Shown piece after piece: positions 1 to 6,406 of a stretch of DNA of 6,636 bases (positions are counted from its first letter, which is position 1; every line of letters starts with the position of its first letter). The DNA lies in the NCBI GenBank assembly GCA_947037995.1, contig CAMQUV010000063.1:1-6636 (forward strand), in the 5' to 3' direction. The position numbers and the translations under genes are program-made. This DNA is from an uncultured Rikenellaceae bacterium (GTDB lineage: Bacteria > Bacteroidota > Bacteroidia > Bacteroidales > Rikenellaceae). The notes below the pieces were generated by a model. The model had not been told where the DNA came from and did no database searches. It was given only the letters and a program-made list of their open reading frames with translations.

Positions 1-39
1 GCTGATGTGCTCAGTTATCTGTCTATATATAATGTCCAT
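1..39 (-). CDS. Probable start of the next operon gene (partial, product unknown)
   Basis: An ATG at 39-37 on the minus strand opens a frame that stays open to the window edge, reading MDIIYRQITEHIS (13 codons). It lies 12 nt past the stop of the fusion gene, in the same direction and with spacing like the rest of the operon, which is the main reason to call it. The fragment is too short to assign to a family, and chance openness over 13 codons is quite possible. If real, it is a fifth co-transcribed gene. No function is proposed. Confidence 0.45.
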   Translation of the reverse strand, partial: MDIIYRQITEHIS

Positions 40-51
40 TTGGATACTTTT

Positions 52-1842
52 TTATCTGTTTCTAATTTCAAAAAGTTTGTCCCACAGCTTGCCTGTCAGG
101 TATATTTTGTCGCCCTGCTTGTCATAGGCAATGCCATTTAGCACGTCGGCAGTCTTAAGATTGCCTATTTTATTGACCAGCGGCGAGCAGTCGATATACT
201 TTTCGATGATGCCGTTCTGTGGATTAATAACAGCAATTTTGTTATTAATATATATGTTTGCCCACAGTTTTCCCTCTATCCACTCCAGTTCATTAAGCTG
301 ACTAACAGCGCCTTTGTCGTCACGCACGGCAAATCGACGGATAACGCGGAAGGTTTTTGGGTCTAGTACAGTTACCTGCGAAGAGCCATCTGTAAGGTAG
401 AGGTCTGTGCCATTTGTTGCCAGTCCCCAGCCTTCGCCCTTATATTTCATCGTGCGCAGTAACTTGAGTGTTTGCGCGTCGTAGACGAATGCGAGCTCCT
501 CTTGCCAGGTTAATTGGAAAACCTCATTGCCAATAATCTCTATCCCCTCGCCAAAAAACTCCTCTTTTAACTTGATTTTTTTCTCCACTTTATTGTCATT
601 AAGGTCTATGATTTTGAGCTGCGAATGGCCGTACTCGCCCGTGCTTTCATACATTTTCCCGTTGCGAAAGACCAGCCCCTGTGTGTAGTCGTTACTGTTG
701 TGTGGGAGCTCGTTTACTATATCCACAATTTCAACGGGTGTGGGTTTGTTGTTCTGTACTATTTGAGCTGTTTTTTGGACCTTTGGCGTAGCGCTGGCGC
801 ACGATAGTGCCAGCAGAGGCAGTGTTATTGCCATTGCTAGGGTCATCATTTTGCCAAATATATTTCCCTTGAAAATCTGGCGCAAGACGATGCTGCCACC
901 GTAGATTTGCGACACACGTTTTTTTGTTATGTGTTCAGTTGTGCGTAGTTTAGAGCGCATTTTCCAAAAGTCTCTGTGCCCCTTGAAAATGGCCCCAGCA
1001 AATGAAAATTTCATAGGTATAAGGTATGTTAAGAATCGTAAAAAGTCAGTTCCGAGTCTAATAGAGTAGACCCAAGCGAACCTCGCTGTGCTTAGGTTTT
1101 TGTATAGCATCGCTATATTATTTCGGAAATTATAGTAGGTTTTTCGCGGCGACCAGACGGGTAGTGTGCCTCCGCCGACGTGGTACACCGTGGAGCTTGG
1201 GCAGACCATAATTTTGTAGCCCGCTCTTTTGAGTCTCCAGCAGAGGTCAATCTCTTCCATATGTGCAAAGAAATTTTCGTCGAGCCCCTCCATTTCGTGA
1301 TAAAGGTCGGCTCGCACTATCATAGCTGCCCCAGTAGCCCAGAATATTTCGCGCGTGTCGTCATACTGTCCGTTGTCAGTTTCGGTGGCTGCGCCAATGA
1401 ATCTCCCTCGACAAAATGGGTAACCCAGTGAGTCGATGAATCCTCCTGCTGCTCCGGCGTATTCAAATTTTGTTTTTTCGTGGAAGCTCTTAATCTTTGG
1501 TTGAGCGGCGGCTATTGTGTTGTCGCTCTCCATCAGATTGATGAGTGGAATAGTCCAGTCGGGTGTTACTTCTATATCCGAGTTTAGCAGTATATAGTAC
1601 TTAGCTTTGATTAGTTTAAGAGCTTTATTGTATCCTCCGGTATATCCGCTATTGTTGGGTAGTTCGATAGTTTTGACAGCGGGGAATTTATTTTTGAGCA
1701 GGTTGAGTGAGTCGTCCGTAGAGCCGTTATCGGCCACATAAACATCACAATTTTGGCTACGCTCGACCACTTGGGGCAGGAAAAGCTCCAAGAACTGGCT
1801 TCCGTTCCAGTTTAAAATAACTATAGCAGTATTGTTGTCCAT
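52..1842 (-). CDS. Family-2 glycosyltransferase fused in frame to a glutaminyl-peptide cyclotransferase lipoprotein
   Basis: Residues 1 to about 331 are a GT2 (GT-A fold) glycosyltransferase of the rhamnosyltransferase-like type common in Bacteroidales. Visible motifs are VILNWNG (8-14), DNGSTDD (38-44), the DXD-like NSD (87-89), and HMEEIDLCWR (194-203) carrying the likely catalytic acid. Residues 332-596 are a complete plant-type glutamine cyclotransferase (Glu_cyclase_2 family), which converts N-terminal glutamine to pyroglutamate. It shows YTQGL (386-390), ESTGEYG (399-405), FGEGI (430-434), EGWGL (470-474), LNELEW (516-521) and GKLWDKLFEI (584-593). The junction carries a lipoprotein-like signal (M332 to C348), so the second half looks like a once-separate exported protein. 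No stop codon separates the halves. The ATG overlaps the upstream stop (TAATG). The acceptor sugar or lipid is unknown. It could be a true fusion, two proteins made from one ORF by internal initiation at 849 or 846, or the result of a lost stop codon. Confidence 0.9.
   Translation of the reverse strand: MDNNTAIVILNWNGSQFLELFLPQVVERSQNCDVYVADNGSTDDSLNLLKNKFPAVKTIELPNNSGYTGGYNKALKLIKAKYYILLNSDIEVTPDWTIPLINLMESDNTIAAAQPKIKSFHEKTKFEYAGAAGGFIDSLGYPFCRGRFIGAATETDNGQYDDTREIFWATGAAMIVRADLYHEMEGLDENFFAHMEEIDLCWRLKRAGYKIMVCPSSTVYHVGGGTLPVWSPRKTYYNFRNNIAMLYKNLSTARFAWVYSIRLGTDFLRFLTYLIPMKFSFAGAIFKGHRDFWKMRSKLRTTEHITKKRVSQIYGGSIVLRQIFKGNIFGKMMTLAMAITLPLLALSCASATPKVQKTAQIVQNNKPTPVEIVDIVNELPHNSNDYTQGLVFRNGKMYESTGEYGHSQLKIIDLNDNKVEKKIKLKEEFFGEGIEIIGNEVFQLTWQEELAFVYDAQTLKLLRTMKYKGEGWGLATNGTDLYLTDGSSQVTVLDPKTFRVIRRFAVRDDKGAVSQLNELEWIEGKLWANIYINNKIAVINPQNGIIEKYIDCSPLVNKIGNLKTADVLNGIAYDKQGDKIYLTGKLWDKLFEIRNR
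799..849 (-). other. Internal lipoprotein signal-like segment at the fusion junction, with two candidate start codons
   Basis: Residues 332-348 of the fused ORF begin with two consecutive ATG codons (849-847 and 846-844). A hydrophobic stretch follows and ends at LALSC, with the candidate lipidated cysteine C348 at 801-799. A lysine precedes the run, as in an n-region. This is how a stand-alone periplasmic cyclotransferase lipoprotein would begin. A purine-rich AAGGGA lies about 12 nt upstream of the first ATG, but such sites are weak evidence in Bacteroidota. Residue -2 of the lipobox is Leu, so the match is acceptable rather than perfect. Confidence 0.65.
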
Positions 1843-1844
1843 TA
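1840..1844 (-). promoter_or_regulatory. TAATG stop-start overlap
   Basis: The acyltransferase stop TAA (1844-1842) shares one base with the glycosyltransferase start ATG (1842-1840). Such overlaps commonly give translational coupling, which would link production of the two envelope enzymes. It also fixes the start of the downstream gene, since the GT2 motif VILNWNG begins seven codons later and no longer N-terminus is needed. Confidence 0.85.
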
Positions 1845-2726
1845 ATCGTTAAAGGGGTATTTTCGTTTCCATCTTTTGTGCGACCAGGTCCAAAGTTCCG
1901 GTCTTTTGAGTATCATTTTCTCGAGAGCTCCGGAGTATCTTTTGATGATTTCGCCCTCCTCAAGCTCTTCGTCTCCGTCATATAGCATTTCAAAAGTGGC
2001 GGTATAGTACCCTCTTTTCACTTTATCGACATTGAGGAACATTACTGGGAGGTTCATTTTGCGTGCAAGTATTTCGGTCCCCCCGAAGAACAGTGACTTT
2101 TGCGACAGGAAGTCGACCCACTGGAATTTTTTGAGTGAGTTCGGTGGGTTTTGGTCGGCAATAAGTGCTACGCCATACGTTTTACCATCTTTTTTGGAAA
2201 GCAGCATTTTCTTGCCAATATTTTTCATTGAGACTGGTTCGGCACCAAATCGTTCACGCATCTCTTTGTAGAACTTATCGGCACCGGGGTTTTGCAGGGT
2301 ATGATATACCGCTAGTATTCCGTCGTGATAAGTGTGTAGCGCGTAGCTAATAGTGTATTCCCACGAGCCGTAGTGCGCCATAGCGCATATCCAGCTGCGC
2401 CCTTTGGTTAGTTTTTCGACTTCGTCAACGTTAGTAAAGACCATACGTTTTCGCAGTTGTTTTTCGCTCATCGAGCTAAGTGCAAGCGTTTCGAGAAACA
2501 CGTCCGACAGGTGGTGGTAGAATCTTCTACGCACTATTTTTTGTTCTTTCGGAGTTAGGTGTGCAAGTGAGCGTGCAATGTTTTGTGTAGTTACGCCTAC
2601 TCTGTACCTCGCGATTTTATAGAGTAGTACGTATATAATGTCTCCTATGCCCAGTTGAACAAATCGGGGCATAATGCCAATAATAATGGCTAGGGGTTTA
2701 ATTATATAGTAGAATAAATTTTTCAA
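1842..2726 (-). CDS. LpxL/HtrB-family lipid A acyltransferase-like protein
   Basis: This is a 294-residue member of the bacterial lipid A acyltransferase family (LpxL/LpxM). The family transfers a fatty acyl chain from acyl-ACP to a lipid A precursor at the inner membrane. The N-terminus is hydrophobic (about 3-37) and would anchor the protein. The HX4E catalytic motif is HYGSWE (118-123). Other family signatures are YHTLQNP (141-147), DQNPP (191-195) and PELWTWSHKRWK (276-287). Length is normal. The start codon is TTG at 2726-2724: an in-frame TAG lies two codons upstream, and the next in-frame ATG (M19, at 2672) would delete most of the first membrane segment. The gene sits 3 nt after the phosphatase stop and overlaps the glycosyltransferase by one base. 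Acyl chain and acceptor cannot be read from sequence. It could act on another lipid, since Bacteroidota have several paralogues. Confidence 0.88.
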   Translation of the reverse strand: MKNLFYYIIKPLAIIIGIMPRFVQLGIGDIIYVLLYKIARYRVGVTTQNIARSLAHLTPKEQKIVRRRFYHHLSDVFLETLALSSMSEKQLRKRMVFTNVDEVEKLTKGRSWICAMAHYGSWEYTISYALHTYHDGILAVYHTLQNPGADKFYKEMRERFGAEPVSMKNIGKKMLLSKKDGKTYGVALIADQNPPNSLKKFQWVDFLSQKSLFFGGTEILARKMNLPVMFLNVDKVKRGYYTATFEMLYDGDEELEEGEIIKRYSGALEKMILKRPELWTWSHKRWKRKYPFND

Positions 2727-2732
2727 GCTCTA
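2724..2732 (-). promoter_or_regulatory. Same-frame TAG-AGC-TTG junction between phosphatase and acyltransferase
   Basis: The phosphatase ends with TAG at 2732-2730. After one codon (AGC) the acyltransferase begins with TTG at 2726-2724 in the same reading frame. No ATG or GTG lies between, and TTG is the only start that keeps the full N-terminal membrane segment. The arrangement suits termination-reinitiation by the same ribosome. Occasional readthrough of TAG would make a phosphatase-acyltransferase fusion, though nothing in the sequence shows that this happens. Confidence 0.7.
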
Positions 2733-3527
2733 TTTAAATGTTATAATATCAAGGAATTTTTTATGTAGTTTGTTGTTCGCAGCAATAATAGTTTTGCCAA
2801 AAACATAGTCGTCACCCCCATTAAAGTCAGTGACAATACACCCTGCATTTTGAGCAATAATAGCTCCAGCGGCAACGTCCCAGGGGGATAGGTTTATTTG
2901 ATAGAAGCACTCCGCCTTGCCAGCCGCAACGTACGCCAGGTTAGTAGCTGCAGAGCCGAGTCTACGTGCTCCGTGTGTATTTCGATTGAAAAAGTCAAAG
3001 AGTTTCAGGAAGTCTTCTTTAGCCTTTTGCGTAAGGTTGTATGCCAGTCCGGATATAACCAGTGAACTTTCGATGGTATTCACCTTCGAGCAGCCAATCT
3101 CTTTGCCATTCATAAATGATTTTGCTCCCTCCCACGTATAGTAGCATTCGTTTGATGTTGCCACATAAATCACTCCAAGCAGGGGTTTTTTATTTTCGAC
3201 CAGCGCTATGCTAACGCAGTATGGCGGCAGGTTGTGAATAAAATTAGTGGTGCCATCCAGTGGGTCAATCACCCACGCCAGTTCGTTGATATTTTGCGGG
3301 TTGTTGTGTCCCTCTTCGGCAATAATATTGGCTTGTGGTAGGATTTTCGAGAGTCTTTCTATGATAAGCTCCTCGGCTTTTTTATCCACGTACGAGACTA
3401 GGTTTTGGTGACCTTTACTTTCGATTTTGTCGTCAGTAAAAACCTCTCGTTCACGCACAATAAACTGGGCTGCTTCTTTGGCAACCTCTGTCACATTGTG
3501 GCATAAAAGTTCTAGGTTTAGTTTCAT
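2730..3527 (-). CDS. Inositol-monophosphatase family (SuhB-like) phosphatase
   Basis: This is a 265-residue member of the Mg-dependent, Li-sensitive sugar/inositol phosphatase superfamily, at the usual family length. The metal-binding set is intact: EEG at 71-73, DPLDGTTNF at 88-96 (ligands D88 and D91), and WDVAAG at 216-221 (ligand D217). GSAATNLAYVAAG (191-203) matches the substrate-site helix region of the family. The ATG at 3527 gives an N-terminus of normal length. Substrate is not decidable: members hydrolyse myo-inositol phosphate, sugar phosphates, or nucleotide phosphates (CysQ-like). The WD motif and spacing look closer to IMPase/SuhB than to CysQ. It is second in an operon with envelope genes, 23 nt after the ThiL-like gene and 3 nt before the acyltransferase, so a role in supplying a sugar or inositol headgroup is possible but only inferred. 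Confidence 0.9.
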   Translation of the reverse strand: MKLNLELLCHNVTEVAKEAAQFIVREREVFTDDKIESKGHQNLVSYVDKKAEELIIERLSKILPQANIIAEEGHNNPQNINELAWVIDPLDGTTNFIHNLPPYCVSIALVENKKPLLGVIYVATSNECYYTWEGAKSFMNGKEIGCSKVNTIESSLVISGLAYNLTQKAKEDFLKLFDFFNRNTHGARRLGSAATNLAYVAAGKAECFYQINLSPWDVAAGAIIAQNAGCIVTDFNGGDDYVFGKTIIAANNKLHKKFLDIITFK

Positions 3528-3550
3528 AAATATAGGGTAGTATTATTTTT

Positions 3551-4549
3551 TTAGTCGTTGTTAACCGCGGCGAAGTCGGGCGAGCTCAGCGTGGCCATAT
3601 TTCCATCAGGCGTAATTAGGTTTGCTCCTTCTTCGGGCTCGGTGATATATCCAATAATATCGGCAAATATCTCCACCTCTTTGTGCAGGTTGGCTGGCAC
3701 GGTGAACAGTAGTTGGTAGTCGTCCCCTCCGTTGAGTATTGCCACAAGTGGGTCGAGGTTTAGCTCTTTCGCCACTTTCGACATTTGGCTATCAATGGCC
3801 AGTCTGTCAATCATAACTCTTGCTCCAACGTTGCTTCTATGGCATAAATTCAGCACTGCCGAGTTGAGTCCAGCAGTAATATCAATCATAGCCGTCGGTA
3901 TTATTTTGGCTTGAGCCAGTGCGTTTACCACAGCTAGTGGCGCTTCTGGTCGGAGTTGTTTTTCTAGTATATGTTCGTATCCGGTAAGTTGCGGTTGTAC
4001 TCCTGAGTTCCCTTCGAGCGCTCTTTTTTCGCGTTCTAGTATTTTCAGCCCCATATATGCTGCTCCGAGTTTACCTGAGAGGCATATTAGGTCGGTAGGT
4101 TTGGCAGTATTTCGGCGTGTTATTTTTTTTGGCGCCACTTTTCCTATCGCTGTGATAGATATTGCTAGCCCGGTTATCGAGGCTGTTGTGTCTCCTGCAA
4201 TAACTTGTATGTTATAATTTTTGGCAGCAGCGTTAATGCCGGCGTAGATTTCTTGGGCATCTTCGATAGCGAATCGTGCCGATAGTCCAATTGCCACGGT
4301 GATGTATTCGGGTTTGCCGTTCATCGCGTAGATATTGGATAGCGCTCTGACAACGGCTTTGTAGCCGAGGTGTTTAAGGGGCACGTATATTAGGTCGAAG
4401 TGTATGCCTTCGAGGTATATCATAGGGGCAATTAATTCGAGAGTAGCGCCTCGGCTAATAATTGCGGCATCATCGCCATTTGCTTGGGTATTCGCAGTCA
4501 GGTGGTCAACAAAAGCGACCTTTCCTAACGAACTTATAGGAGTTTTCAT
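3551..4549 (-). CDS. ThiL-like (thiamine-monophosphate kinase family) protein with altered active-site residues
   Basis: Over its full length (332 residues) this matches ThiL, which phosphorylates thiamine monophosphate to the diphosphate using ATP. Family words kept are GDDAA (25-29), LEGIHFD (46-52), LKHLGYKA (58-65), IYAMNG (73-78), GDTT (119-122), LGAAYMG (161-167) and RPEA (200-203). Several acidic positions that are near-invariant in the family are changed. TTD is A41-P42-M43, LSD is LSN (N72), SGDLG is SGKLG (K160), DISDGLSSE is DITAGLNSA (A226 for Asp), and GGEDYEL is GGDDYQL. These Asp residues coordinate Mg and nucleotide in characterised ThiL enzymes, so ordinary kinase activity is doubtful. 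No frameshift or stop is present, so the protein is kept under selection or has decayed only recently. It could be a neofunctionalised paralogue or a non-catalytic protein. It is the first gene of the leftward operon and divergent from adk. Confidence 0.85.
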   Translation of the reverse strand: MKTPISSLGKVAFVDHLTANTQANGDDAAIISRGATLELIAPMIYLEGIHFDLIYVPLKHLGYKAVVRALSNIYAMNGKPEYITVAIGLSARFAIEDAQEIYAGINAAAKNYNIQVIAGDTTASITGLAISITAIGKVAPKKITRRNTAKPTDLICLSGKLGAAYMGLKILEREKRALEGNSGVQPQLTGYEHILEKQLRPEAPLAVVNALAQAKIIPTAMIDITAGLNSAVLNLCHRSNVGARVMIDRLAIDSQMSKVAKELNLDPLVAILNGGDDYQLLFTVPANLHKEVEIFADIIGYITEPEEGANLITPDGNMATLSSPDFAAVNND

Positions 4550-4560
4550 ATATTTTTAGT

Positions 4561-4568
4561 TATCTTTG
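4561..4568 (+). promoter_or_regulatory. Bacteroidota-type -7 element for adk-fabI
   Basis: TATCTTTG matches the TAnnTTTG -7 consensus of the Bacteroidota primary sigma factor. It lies 44 nt before the adk ATG, within the short divergent intergenic region. I do not see a good TTTG -33 element at the expected distance upstream; that stretch lies at the 5' end of the ThiL-like gene. The call therefore rests on the -7 match and on position. Confidence 0.6.
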
Positions 4569-4575
4569 CACTTTG

Positions 4576-4605
4576 CAAATATAATCAAAAATAACTCAAG
4601 ACAAG
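4576..4605 (-). promoter_or_regulatory. Leftward Bacteroidota-type promoter for the ThiL-like operon
   Basis: On the minus strand TATATTTG (4583-4576) matches TAnnTTTG. CTTG (4605-4602) sits 18 nt upstream as a -33-like element, one base short of the usual spacing. Transcription would start about 20 nt before the ATG at 4549. The element lies inside the adk leader, so the two promoters face away from each other and overlap. Transcription from one could hinder the other. Confidence 0.55.
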
Positions 4606-4612
4606 AAAAGTA

Positions 4613-5191
4613 ATGCTCAATTTAGTACTATTTGGACCTCCAGGTGCCGGTAAAGGCACCCAAGCAGAGCTCCTGCAGAAAAAATATCAAATGCTTCACC
4701 TATCTACAGGTGACGCTATCCGCCAAAATATCGCCAACGGAACGCAACTCGGACTCCTCGCCAAAAAACAAATGGAAGACGGCGCCCTAGTTAGTGACAA
4801 CCTAGTTTGTAGCATCGTAGCAGACTACGTTGCCCAAAATACACAAGCTAACGGTGTTATATTTGACGGCTTTCCCAGAACTACCGAACAAGCCAAAGAA
4901 TTTGATAAAATTATGGCCGATAAAGGTCTCTCTATCACTGCTATGATTGCACTAGATATTCCCGACCAAACAATCGTAACACGTATCACTGAACGTGCCA
5001 AAATTAGCGGCAGAGCGGATGACCAAAATCCACAAATCGTGCAGAATCGTATCGATACCTATAAACAACAAACGGCCGTAGTTGCAAACTATTACCAAGA
5101 ACAAAATAAATCATTCCAAATCGATGGTACCGGCTCTATTGAACAAGTGTTCAACCTGCTGTGTCTCGAAATTGATAAACTTATTAAATAA
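4613..5191 (+). CDS. adk: Adenylate kinase, short-LID form
   Basis: This 192-residue cytosolic enzyme interconverts ATP + AMP and 2 ADP. Motifs in order are the P-loop GPPGAGKGT (8-16), the AMP-site STGD (31-34) with R37, FDGFPRT (84-90), and the LID-flanking residues R128 and SGRADD (132-137). There is no four-Cys zinc insertion in the LID, and the length matches the short bacterial type found in Bacteroidota. The ATG at 4613 places the P-loop at the normal position. No Shine-Dalgarno site is evident; the leader is A-rich, as is usual in this phylum. fabI follows 21 nt downstream in the same direction, so the two are probably co-transcribed. Nothing odd is seen in the protein. Confidence 0.97.
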   Translation: MLNLVLFGPPGAGKGTQAELLQKKYQMLHLSTGDAIRQNIANGTQLGLLAKKQMEDGALVSDNLVCSIVADYVAQNTQANGVIFDGFPRTTEQAKEFDKIMADKGLSITAMIALDIPDQTIVTRITERAKISGRADDQNPQIVQNRIDTYKQQTAVVANYYQEQNKSFQIDGTGSIEQVFNLLCLEIDKLIK

Positions 5192-5212
5192 CCAAACCAA
5201 TAACATCTTAAT

Positions 5213-6085
5213 ATGAATAACCTACTCAAAGGCAAAAAAGGAATAATCTTTGGTGCCCTTAATGAAAAATCTATAGCCTGGAAAATTGCCGAACAAGCAG
5301 TTGCACAAGGTGCGCAAATCGTTCTTACCAACACGCCTATGGCGGCTCGTATGGGTGGAACACAAGACCTTGCAAAAGAACTTAATACACTCTTCATTCC
5401 TGCTGATGCTACCTCAGTTGAAGACCTAGAAAATCTTGTCGAAAAATCAATGGAATTCTTTGGTGGCAAATTTGACTTTATTCTGCACTCTATCGGAATG
5501 TCTCCTAACGTCAGAAAAGGTAGAACTTATGATGACCTTGACTATAACTTCTTGCAGAAAACTCTTGACGTCTCTGCAATCTCATTCCATAAAGTTATGC
5601 AAGTAGCTCGCAAAAAAGATGCGATAAATGATTGGGGCTCTATCGTTGCGCTGTCGTATGTCGCTGCGCAAAGAACACTTTACGGATATAACGATATGGC
5701 TGACGCTAAAGCTCTACTCGAATCTATCGCGCGTAGCTTTGGATATATCCTCGGACGTGAGAAAAAGATTCGTGTTAACACAGTATCTCAATCTCCTACC
5801 GCAACTACCGCCGGTAGTGGAGTAATGGGACTTGACCACCTTATGGACTTTGCCGAAAGAATGTCTCCACTTGGTAACGCTGATGCGCTAGACTGTGCGA
5901 ACTATGTTATCACACTGTTCTCGGACCTTACACGCAAAGTTACGATGCAAAACCTGTTCCATGATGGTGGGTTCGCTTCGATGGGAATGAGCCGTAGAGC
6001 GATGAAACTTTACTCTAAAGGACTTGACGAATTAGTGCAAGCCGAAGAATCTAATATTGATTTTAAAGACGTTTCTCAAAAATAA
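5213..6085 (+). CDS. fabI: Enoyl-[acyl-carrier-protein] reductase (NADH), FabI type
   Basis: This 290-residue short-chain dehydrogenase-fold enzyme reduces enoyl-ACP in the last step of each fatty-acid elongation cycle. The N-terminal cofactor region reads GIIFGALNEKSIAW (10-23), with the Gly-Ala and Ser-Ile-Ala pattern of FabI. HSIGMSPN (92-99) is the substrate-side loop. The catalytic pair follows FabI spacing: Y149, Y159 and K166 (YX6K within YNDMADAK). SQSPTATTAGSG (192-203) lies where the substrate-binding loop is expected. The protein is longer than the roughly 262 residues of E. coli FabI because of a charged C-terminal tail (about 262-290), and the Bacteroidota form is generally longer. 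It follows adk by 21 nt and ends 26 nt before a terminator. It supplies acyl-ACP of the kind used by the LpxL-like enzyme in this window. Confidence 0.96.
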   Translation: MNNLLKGKKGIIFGALNEKSIAWKIAEQAVAQGAQIVLTNTPMAARMGGTQDLAKELNTLFIPADATSVEDLENLVEKSMEFFGGKFDFILHSIGMSPNVRKGRTYDDLDYNFLQKTLDVSAISFHKVMQVARKKDAINDWGSIVALSYVAAQRTLYGYNDMADAKALLESIARSFGYILGREKKIRVNTVSQSPTATTAGSGVMGLDHLMDFAERMSPLGNADALDCANYVITLFSDLTRKVTMQNLFHDGGFASMGMSRRAMKLYSKGLDELVQAEESNIDFKDVSQK

Positions 6086-6111
6086 ATAAGGAACATTATA
6101 TATAATAATTA

Positions 6112-6158
6112 GAAAAAGCACCTGATGTATTTGAAAATACTCAAGTGCTTTTTCTTTA
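6112..6158 (+). terminator. Intrinsic terminator after fabI
   Basis: GAAAAAGCAC (6112-6121) pairs perfectly with GTGCTTTTTC (6145-6154). A second block above it, GTATTT with AAATAC, closes a GAAA-like loop, and a few mismatches lie between the two. The T-rich strand of the stem runs into TTTATG, so the hairpin is followed by a T-rich tail on the + strand. It begins 26 nt past the fabI stop and would end the adk-fabI transcript. The matching A-run on the left arm means it might also work for leftward transcription. Confidence 0.88.
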
Positions 6159-6319
6159 TGTATTAGGCCGTCGAATCCTGCTACCCTATATAGTAAAATT
6201 GGAGCGCAGGTGAAGCCATATTGCTTCGCGCGTCAGTTAGTACCGGCGCGGCTGAACAAGTCAGCGTCAGCAATCCGCCGCCCCCAAATAATAAATTGGC
6301 ATAGGCGAAGCTAAGAATA

Positions 6320-6406
6320 TCGAAGGCCTCCCCAAAAACTCGTGTGCTGTTAGCACCCGGAGATGTTCTATATCTGAATATAGAACAAACCCCGACAGGC
6401 CTTCGA
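6320..6406. repeat. Inverted repeat TCGAAGGCCT / AGGCCTTCGA
   Basis: A perfect 10-bp inverted repeat has arms at 6320-6329 and 6397-6406. It encloses two smaller hairpins, GTGCT/AGCAC (6344-6356) and the long stem at 6364-6387. This pairing competes with the longer-range pairing of 6326-6359 to 6453-6516, so the region could adopt two alternative folds. Confidence 0.7.

Noticed and set aside
1180..1431. 83-codon + ORF inside the glycosyltransferase gene
   Set aside because: Antisense to a conserved GT2 domain, with no family resemblance and no promoter or start context.
5092..5469. 125-codon minus-strand ORF across the adk-fabI junction
   Set aside because: It lies antisense to two clearly conserved genes, has no domain resemblance, and its openness follows from the codon use of fabI.
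6170..6189. tRNA 3'-end-like word TCGAATCCTGCTACCC, and on the other strand the tmRNA-like word GGATTCGACGG
   Set aside because: The upstream sequence does not supply the other side of the T stem or any cloverleaf, and fabI with its terminator occupies the space a tRNA or tmRNA body would need. It could be a chance match or an old attachment-site remnant; nothing else supports integration here.
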